From the NCBI GenBank assembly GCA_021794075.1, contig JAJYRM010000010.1, forward strand, positions 1 to 57,964: a DNA stretch of 57,964 nucleotides, in the 5' to 3' direction. The stretch comes from Bacteroidota bacterium (lineage in GTDB: Bacteria; Bacteroidota; Ignavibacteria; Kryptoniales; JAKASW01). Made by a program: the position numbers and the translations under genes. Below, piece by piece: positions 52,885-57,964 of the stretch. Every line of letters begins with the position of its first letter. Within the stretch, counting starts at the first letter, position 1. A model generated the notes under the pieces. That model had not been told where the DNA came from and did not search any database. It saw nothing but the letters and a program-made list of their open reading frames with translations.

Positions 52885-53440
52885 TCACGCGGTTGTTGAC
52901 GAAAATGTCGTGATAGGGGAGGGGACGAAGATCTGGCACTTTTCACATGTGCAGTCGGGAGCCAGGATAGGGAACCATTGTACCATAGGCCAGAACGTTA
53001 ATGTCGCGAACAATGTGACTATTGGAAATTATGTAAAGATTCAAAACAACGTGTCTGTCTACGAAGGTGTTACTCTCGAAGATTACGTCTTCTGCGGGCC
53101 GTCGATGGTCTTCACGAACATACTGGACCCGAGGTCGAAGTATCCGCAGGTCGGAGCGGAGTATTACATCAAGACTCTTGTCAAAGAAGGCGCTTCCCTG
53201 GGTGCGAATTCAACAATCGTTTGCGGGCATACGATCGGTCGCTTTGCCTTTGTCGGCGCCGGCGCGGTCGTGACTAAAGACATTCCTGATTTTGCACTTG
53301 TAGTCGGGAACCCCGCGAGAATAGTTGGATGGTTGAGCGAGGCAGGGAAAAAGCTCAACTTCGATGATAAAGGCATCGCGCGCTGCGTAAATTCGGGACG
53401 TACGTATAAGTATGAAAATGACAGGGTTAGAGAATTGTGA
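52844..53440 (+). CDS. wbpD: Hexapeptide-repeat N-acetyltransferase, WbpD-type
   Basis: About 198 residues from ATG 52844, with AAAGGAG 12 bases upstream; it overlaps the previous gene by 41 bases. The left-handed beta-helix is visible as repeated [IV]-G-x-x-x-x-[IV] units: VVIGEGTKIWHFSHVQSGAR, IGNHCTIGQNVNVANN, VTIGNYVKIQNNVSVYEG. FCGPSMVFTNILDPRS and IVCGHTIGRFAFVGAGAVV complete the fold, and GNPARIVGWL closes it. It would acetylate the 3-amino group of UDP-2-acetamido-3-amino-glucuronate using acetyl-CoA. The length and the I-W-H-F-S-H motif match WbpD-like proteins. Confidence 0.82.
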   Translation: MELRSLNVNFYVNDHAVVDENVVIGEGTKIWHFSHVQSGARIGNHCTIGQNVNVANNVTIGNYVKIQNNVSVYEGVTLEDYVFCGPSMVFTNILDPRSKYPQVGAEYYIKTLVKEGASLGANSTIVCGHTIGRFAFVGAGAVVTKDIPDFALVVGNPARIVGWLSEAGKKLNFDDKGIARCVNSGRTYKYENDRVREL

Positions 53441-53511
53441 ATAAGAATGTGGAAATGTTAATTACCCCTTCTTAGCTGTTTGTCTAACTAAGCATAAGTG
53501 AGAACGCCATC

Positions 53512-54723
53512 ATGAAAGTGCCACTCTTGGATTTGAAAGCTCAGTACGCTTCTATAAAACGTGAAATCGATAACGCATTGATCCGGGCCGCGGAATCCCA
53601 ACATTTTATCCTTGGCCCCGAGGTGGAGAGGCTGGAAAAGAGTCTTGCCGGTCTTCTTGGTTGCAAATACGCGGTAGGTGTCTCGTCAGGCACCGATGCT
53701 CTTCTGATAGCACTGATGGCTCTTGACATAAAGCCCGGAGACGAAGTCATCGTCCCAACGTTCTCGTTCTTTGCCACCGCAGGAGTGGTTGCCAGACTCA
53801 ACGCCATCCCTGTTTTCGCGGACATAGATCCCGTAACATTCAATGTCGATCCAAATGACCTCGAAAGACGAATCTCTCTCAAGACTAAGGTTATCATCCC
53901 GGTTCATCTTTACGGGCAAAGTGCCGACATGGATCCAATAATGGAAATCGCGGCAAAGCATTCGTTGAAAGTCGTGGAAGATGCTGCGCAGGCTATCGGG
54001 GCACAATACCGCGACGGTTGCAGGGTCGGTACCATCGGCGACATCGGCTGCTTTTCTTTCTTCCCCAGCAAGAACCTCGGTGGATTTGGAGACGGCGGAC
54101 TTGTAGTGACGAACAACGACGATTTGGCTGAAAGGCTGCGAATCCTGCGTGTCCACGGCGGAAAACCCAAGTACTATCATAAAGTAATTGGAGGGAATTT
54201 TAGATTGGATGCCATCCAGGCAGCGGTCCTCAATGTGAAGCTTAGATATCTCGACGCATGGTCCGAGAAACGTAGAGAGAACGCGGCTCTTTACAGCGAG
54301 CTCTTCATCCAATCAGGTCTCGCGGAAAAGGAAGGGGTGACGGCCTTCGACAGCCAGAACGTTGTTCTGCTTCCGGAAGCAGTGTATAAGAACGCCGGGT
54401 ACAGAGATTATCATATATATAACCAGTATGTCATCCGGGTGCAGAAGCGCGATGAAATTAGAGAGTATCTTACAAATTCTGGGATTGGAACTGAAATCTA
54501 TTATCCAGTGCCTTTCCATCGCCAGGAGTGTTTTGCTTATTTGAATTGCAGTGATTCGGATTACCCCCATTCGAATTTCGCATCGGAGCATTCCTTGGCA
54601 TTGCCTATATATCCTGAGTTGAGCGCCGAGCAGATAACTTACGTGGTTGAGTGCGTGTCGGATTTTGTTTCAAAAGACAGCGCTGAGGCGACGCAAAGCC
54701 ACAAAGAGGGGATGCTTACCTAG
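53512..54723 (+). CDS. wbpE: DegT/DnrJ/EryC1-family PLP aminotransferase, WbpE-type
   Basis: 403 residues. N-terminal VPLLDLKAQYASIKREID and GPEVERLEKSLAG are typical of sugar aminotransferases. The PLP phosphate site is GVSSGTDALLIAL. VVEDAAQAIGAQYR holds the Asp that contacts the cofactor. The Schiff-base lysine is in CFSFFPSKNLGGFGDGG. The C-terminal TEIYYPVPFHRQECFAYL is standard. Predicted to transfer an amino group from glutamate to C3 of the UDP-3-keto-GlcNAcA made by the WbpB-type enzyme. It follows the acetyltransferase by 71 bases in the same direction. Confidence 0.87.
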   Translation: MKVPLLDLKAQYASIKREIDNALIRAAESQHFILGPEVERLEKSLAGLLGCKYAVGVSSGTDALLIALMALDIKPGDEVIVPTFSFFATAGVVARLNAIPVFADIDPVTFNVDPNDLERRISLKTKVIIPVHLYGQSADMDPIMEIAAKHSLKVVEDAAQAIGAQYRDGCRVGTIGDIGCFSFFPSKNLGGFGDGGLVVTNNDDLAERLRILRVHGGKPKYYHKVIGGNFRLDAIQAAVLNVKLRYLDAWSEKRRENAALYSELFIQSGLAEKEGVTAFDSQNVVLLPEAVYKNAGYRDYHIYNQYVIRVQKRDEIREYLTNSGIGTEIYYPVPFHRQECFAYLNCSDSDYPHSNFASEHSLALPIYPELSAEQITYVVECVSDFVSKDSAEATQSHKEGMLT

Positions 54724-55102
54724 GTATCGTCAGACCTGGGATGGTATCTGCCGTGCTCCACAGTGGATTCACGAAAGCAGGAACTAGCTTACCTACCACT
54801 TCTATTCGGTGCGACCCAACTTTCATGGTAATGCGCCTCTTGTTCTTCCCGATGAAGCCGAATACAAGGTCTCATTCAGATATCCAGAAGTACGATGTTC
54901 CAATGGACTATGTTTGCCGGGTTGGCAAGGGCCAACTCCGCGGAAGATACACTGACAATCGGGTATCGGATTGGTTCCTCTATTGATTTCAATGATTTGT
55001 GCGATCGTCGACAATTAAGGCGTGGAGTGTGAAGTGAAAGGCGCATTCCTGGAAATTCAACTCCGGAATTCATGCGATGGTGGAAAACCGAAGAGGTCTT
55101 AA
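54724..55102. other. 379-base spacer, possibly gene debris
   Basis: The forward frame 54741-54986 and overlapping minus-strand frames show no domain I recognise and no ribosome-binding site. Fragments such as LPDEAEYKVSFRYPEV in another frame hint at a decayed glycan-locus gene, but I cannot support a name. Confidence 0.3.
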
Positions 55103-55894
55103 GTGAAGGTAGTCCTATTCTGCGGTGGTCAGGGCATGAGGATTAGGGAATACTCCGAACGCGTACCCAAACCTCTTATTCCGGTCGGCAATAATACTCC
55201 TATTCTTGTCAACATAATGAAGTACTACGCCCACTTCGGACATACTGATTTCATCCTCGCGCTTGGTTACATGGGGGAAGCGATAAAAGACTACTTCGTG
55301 GACTATAAGGAATACAAGTCGAATAATTTCATCTTGAAGGGGAACACCGGCAACATGGAACTATTGAACACAGATCTCGACGATTGGAAGATCACGTTTG
55401 TCGATACCGGTATTAACTCAAACATCGGCACAAGACTACAATTCGTCAAAGATTTCATAGGAAGCGATAAAATCTTCCTCGCTAGCTACGGCGATTGTCT
55501 TACCGATATTGAACTGAATCCGATTATTGAGCAATTCTCTCGCACCAACATGATCGCATGCTTCCTTGCGTGCAGACCGTTCCAGAGCTATCACATAGTA
55601 GATCTAGATGGAGATAGCAAGATAGTTGACATCTTGCCAATGAGGTCCTCCCACCTCTGGATCAATGGTGGTTTCTTTGTTCTACGCAATGAGATATTCG
55701 ATTACATGGAAGAAGGCGATGAGTTAGTCGAAAAGCCTTTCAAGAGGTTGCTTAAGGAAAAGAGGTTGTCAGCGCATCCATATGAAGGCTTCTGGGCAAG
55801 CATGGATACTTTCAAAGACAAACAGATACTGGATGAGATGTACCTAAAAGGGGACGCCCGCTGGGAAGTGTGGAAGAAGAAGAAAACATGCTGA
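55103..55894 (+). CDS. rfbF: Glucose-1-phosphate cytidylyltransferase
   Basis: 263 residues from GTG 55103 with AAGAGG at 55091-55096. The nucleotide-binding N-terminus is VVLFCGGQGMRIREYSERVP followed by KPLIPVGN (GG-x-G-x-R-x-x-x-x-x-x-x-P-K-P). YKSNNFILKGNTGNMELL, LASYGDCLTDIEL with the metal-binding Asp, and GGFFVLRNEIFDYM are hallmarks of the RfbF/DdhA group rather than of dTDP- or UDP-glucose enzymes. It makes CDP-glucose from CTP and glucose-1-phosphate, the first step to CDP-linked 6-deoxy or dideoxy sugars, and is followed in the same operon by CDP-glucose 4,6-dehydratase. Confidence 0.88.
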   Translation: MKVVLFCGGQGMRIREYSERVPKPLIPVGNNTPILVNIMKYYAHFGHTDFILALGYMGEAIKDYFVDYKEYKSNNFILKGNTGNMELLNTDLDDWKITFVDTGINSNIGTRLQFVKDFIGSDKIFLASYGDCLTDIELNPIIEQFSRTNMIACFLACRPFQSYHIVDLDGDSKIVDILPMRSSHLWINGGFFVLRNEIFDYMEEGDELVEKPFKRLLKEKRLSAHPYEGFWASMDTFKDKQILDEMYLKGDARWEVWKKKKTC

Positions 55895-56535
55895 GCCTGC
55901 GAGTAGCCAATGAGCATCCTAATGTGCTATTCTTGGGAGCTCATTGCGATGACATAGAAATAGGATGTGGAGCGACAATATTGAAGCTCAAGAAGGAACT
56001 CAGGGCTGATTTTTCGGTGAAGTGGATTGTGTTCGCTTCTAATAGCATCAGGGCAAACGAAACGAAGAAGAGTTCTAGCGCTTTTCTGGACGGAGTAAAG
56101 AGCAAAGAAGTTGTAATCCTTGGTCACCGCGATGGATTCCTGCAGGCAAAATGGGAAAAGATAAAAGAATGGTTCGAAGAAGAGAAATCCAGATTTGATC
56201 CGGATATGATATTCACTCACTATCGATACGACTTGCATCAAGACCATCGGTTGATAAACGAGCTAACATGGAATACGTATCGAAATCATCTCATCCTTGA
56301 ATATGAAATCCCTAAGTATGATGGTGATCTGGGACCACCGAATTTCTACGTCCCTGTCGGAGAAGAAATCGTGGATGAAAAGAGCCGGATTATTTTCGAA
56401 TCGTTCCATTCGCAGGACGGGAAAGCGTGGTTCACTCCGGACGCGATAAAGGGTCTTATGAGGGTTCGCGGGTTGGAGACAAACCAGCCTGAACGGTTCG
56501 CAGAAGCTTTTTATGCGAGGAAGGTAGTATTCTGA
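55888..56535 (+). CDS. PIG-L-family deacetylase
   Basis: About 215 residues from ATG 55888, overlapping the previous stop by seven bases (ATGCTGA); GTG 55870 is a longer alternative. The zinc site is LGAHCDDIEIGCGAT (H-x-D-D, normally P-H-x-D-D) plus YDLHQDHRLIN (H-x-x-H). The family removes N-acetyl groups from GlcNAc-type moieties or other amides in the cytoplasm. It is tightly wedged between two CDP-glucose pathway genes (overlaps on both sides, TGATG downstream), so it probably acts on an acylated sugar of the same polymer, perhaps exposing an amine for further modification. Confidence 0.85.
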   Translation: MLSLRVANEHPNVLFLGAHCDDIEIGCGATILKLKKELRADFSVKWIVFASNSIRANETKKSSSAFLDGVKSKEVVILGHRDGFLQAKWEKIKEWFEEEKSRFDPDMIFTHYRYDLHQDHRLINELTWNTYRNHLILEYEIPKYDGDLGPPNFYVPVGEEIVDEKSRIIFESFHSQDGKAWFTPDAIKGLMRVRGLETNQPERFAEAFYARKVVF

Positions 56536-57674
56536 TGTCGGTTGAAGAGAGGGCATCCGTGCGAAAGGGAAAGACTGAAACCAATGAAATTCTCGAAACC
56601 TTCAGAGGAAAGCGCGTATTGGTTACCGGGCATACCGGGTTTAAGGGCTCCTGGCTGTCAATATGGCTGAATGAGTTGGGAGCGGCCGTTGCAGGGTATT
56701 CACTCCCGCCATATACGCCGAAAGACAATTATTTGGTGAGCAAGATAGGCCTGCGGCTCAAGAGTTATGAGGGGGACCTTAGAGATGCGGCGCACCTTCA
56801 GAGAGTGTTTCTGGAATTCAGGCCGGAAATTGTTTTCCATCTTGCCGCTCAAACGAGGGTGATGGATGGATACAATGATCCAAAGTATACGTTTGATGTG
56901 AATATTGGTGGAACGGTAAACTTATTGGAATGCTTCAAGATGTTTGAATTCACTAAAGCGATGGTGGTCGTCACTAGCGATAAATGTTACGACAACAAAG
57001 AGTGGATATGGCCCTATCGTGAGAATGATAGAATTGGGGGATACGACCCATACAGCGCCAGCAAAGGGGCCGTGGAGTTAGTTTGCTCATCGTACAGGGA
57101 CTCTTTTTTCAACCCCTCATGGTATGAGAAGCATGGCAAATGCTTATCGACAGCCCGAGCCGGAAATGTAATCGGAGGAGGAGACTGGACTCCTAATCAG
57201 CTGGTGCCGGATTGCATAAGGGCAATAGAGAACCGTAGAACTATTGAGATAAGAAATCCATTGAGCACGAGACCATGGCAATTTGTGCTCGAGCCTTTGT
57301 GGGGATACCTCAGGCTGGCGGCCGCAATGTGCGCCGATCCAGTGGAATATTCAGGAGCATGGAACTTCGGTCCGAGAATCGAGTCCGTCGTACCGGTGGA
57401 AAAAATCGCGAACCTAATCATCAGAGATTATGGCCGCGGCCAGTGGGAGTACCTGGCGGTAAATGGCGCCATCCACGAAGCACGTTCGCTATCGCTGGAT
57501 TATTCGAAGGCATTCCTCGAGCTCGGCTGGAGGCCGACTCTGACACTCGAGGAGTCGGTTAAAATGACGGTGGATTGGTACACTCATTATTCGAATGGCG
57601 AAGCTGATATGCTTGGATTCTGCTTGGAACAAATACAGGCCTTCCAGAATCAGATAACTTTGAACGGACATTAG
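56535..57674 (+). CDS. rfbG: CDP-glucose 4,6-dehydratase
   Basis: 379 residues; ATG overlaps the previous stop by one base (TGATG). The extended SDR fold starts RVLVTGHTGFKGSWLSIWL (G-x-x-G-x-x-G), a sequence typical of this enzyme. PEIVFHLAAQ, VVTSDKCYDN and the catalytic Y-x-x-x-K in YDPYSASKGAVE follow. RAGNVIGGGDW and NPLSTRPWQFVLEPLWGYL are strongly characteristic of the RfbG/DdhB group. It converts CDP-glucose to CDP-4-keto-6-deoxyglucose and works directly with the cytidylyltransferase two genes upstream. Confidence 0.93.
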   Translation: MSVEERASVRKGKTETNEILETFRGKRVLVTGHTGFKGSWLSIWLNELGAAVAGYSLPPYTPKDNYLVSKIGLRLKSYEGDLRDAAHLQRVFLEFRPEIVFHLAAQTRVMDGYNDPKYTFDVNIGGTVNLLECFKMFEFTKAMVVVTSDKCYDNKEWIWPYRENDRIGGYDPYSASKGAVELVCSSYRDSFFNPSWYEKHGKCLSTARAGNVIGGGDWTPNQLVPDCIRAIENRRTIEIRNPLSTRPWQFVLEPLWGYLRLAAAMCADPVEYSGAWNFGPRIESVVPVEKIANLIIRDYGRGQWEYLAVNGAIHEARSLSLDYSKAFLELGWRPTLTLEESVKMTVDWYTHYSNGEADMLGFCLEQIQAFQNQITLNGH

Positions 57675-57703
57675 TAATAGTCTTCTCAAACGACGAGGCT
57701 GCA

Positions 57704-57964
57704 TTGGACATCGTGGAAAGAAAATTGAAGGGAGTATTTGAGATCCGATTGTGCCCAATTAGAGATGATCGAGGTTTCTTCATGCGCGTCTTGGACGTCA
57801 ACGCGCTCAATGAGCACGGACTCAACAAAATCTGGGTGCAAGAGAATCATTCTTGTAATACGAGGAAAGGGATTGTAAGGGGGCTACACTTCCAGTTCCC
57901 GCCGTTTACTGAAACAAAACTAGTGAGGGCAATCTCCGGGGAAGTGATGGATGTCTTTGAGATC
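57704..57964 (+). CDS. RmlC-like sugar 3,5-epimerase (5' part, cut by window edge)
   Basis: Open from TTG 57704 (GAGG at 57695-57698) or GTG 57713 to the end of the window, giving about 84-87 residues. ERKLKGVFEIRLCPIRDDRG, then FFMRVLD, QENHSCNTRKGIVRGLHFQF and LVRAISGEVMDVF are the cupin strands of dTDP-4-dehydrorhamnose 3,5-epimerase-type proteins. R-G-x-H-F carries the active-site histidine. Coming directly after the CDP-glucose dehydratase, it may epimerise a CDP-4-keto-6-deoxy sugar rather than a dTDP one. The start codon is uncertain. Confidence 0.8.
   Translation, partial: MDIVERKLKGVFEIRLCPIRDDRGFFMRVLDVNALNEHGLNKIWVQENHSCNTRKGIVRGLHFQFPPFTETKLVRAISGEVMDVFEI

Noticed and set aside
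54741-54986. 81-codon ORF between the aminotransferase and cytidylyltransferase genes
   Set aside because: No ribosome-binding site, no domain resemblance, and unusual composition. It may be gene debris but cannot be named.

Overview
The window reads as a chromosomal segment from a member of the FCB group (Bacteroidota/Ignavibacteriota/Chlorobiota lineage). The main clue is four or five secreted proteins ending in the type IX secretion (T9SS) sorting domain with the NYPNPFNP signature. Others are large TonB-dependent receptors with N-terminal carboxypeptidase-regulatory domains and a DUF3078-type outer-membrane protein. Strong GGAGG ribosome-binding sites before most genes fit an Ignavibacteria-like organism better than classical Bacteroidetes. 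This placement is inferred from gene content only.

Layout. 0-8 kb: mixed metabolic genes (3' end of a phosphoesterase with its terminator, a GNAT acetyltransferase, a YCF48-repeat T9SS protein, a Gfo/Idh/MocA oxidoreductase, a secreted phosphoesterase, glycerol-3-phosphate dehydrogenase, a DUF2835 protein, a serine hydrolase). 8.7-14.7 kb: a TonB receptor, a GH18 lipoprotein and a sialate O-acetylesterase-like protein. 15-36.6 kb: a polysaccharide-utilisation region aimed at pectin/rhamnogalacturonan-like glycans. It holds two secreted T9SS proteins around a TonB receptor, a GntR-LacI type regulator, a cytoplasmic GH2, a sodium:solute symporter, an alpha/alpha-toroid protein, two GH28 enzymes and a PA14-GH3 enzyme, plus a decayed T9SS gene. 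No SusD is visible.

37-47.5 kb is the most unusual part. It holds a short peptide gene with an LEKLEQRIAPG leader-like segment, a Cys cluster and six Lys-Ala-Ser repeats. A previously uncalled 59-codon ORF precedes it and overlaps it by four bases (ATGA). Downstream come a single-chain PqqD/RRE-like, M50 metalloprotease and HlyD adaptor fusion, a ParB-like-fold protein, and a MidA-like methyltransferase fused to a TPR region. I read this as a candidate peptide-modification and export (RiPP-like) system. It lies between two diverged direct copies of a ~210-230 bp element (38.16-38.39 and 47.32-47.55 kb) that share a conserved 9-bp hairpin. DUF3078, mscL and an atypical LuxR-type response regulator complete this interval.

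47.6-57.96 kb: a surface-polysaccharide locus. A Wzc-like chain-length/tyrosine-kinase protein is followed by a WbpA-WbpB-WbpD-WbpE set, predicted to make UDP-2,3-diacetamido-glucuronic acid. Then comes a CDP-6-deoxyhexose set (glucose-1-phosphate cytidylyltransferase, PIG-L deacetylase, CDP-glucose 4,6-dehydratase, and the start of a 3,5-epimerase cut by the window edge). No tRNA, rRNA, CRISPR array or insertion sequence was recognised.
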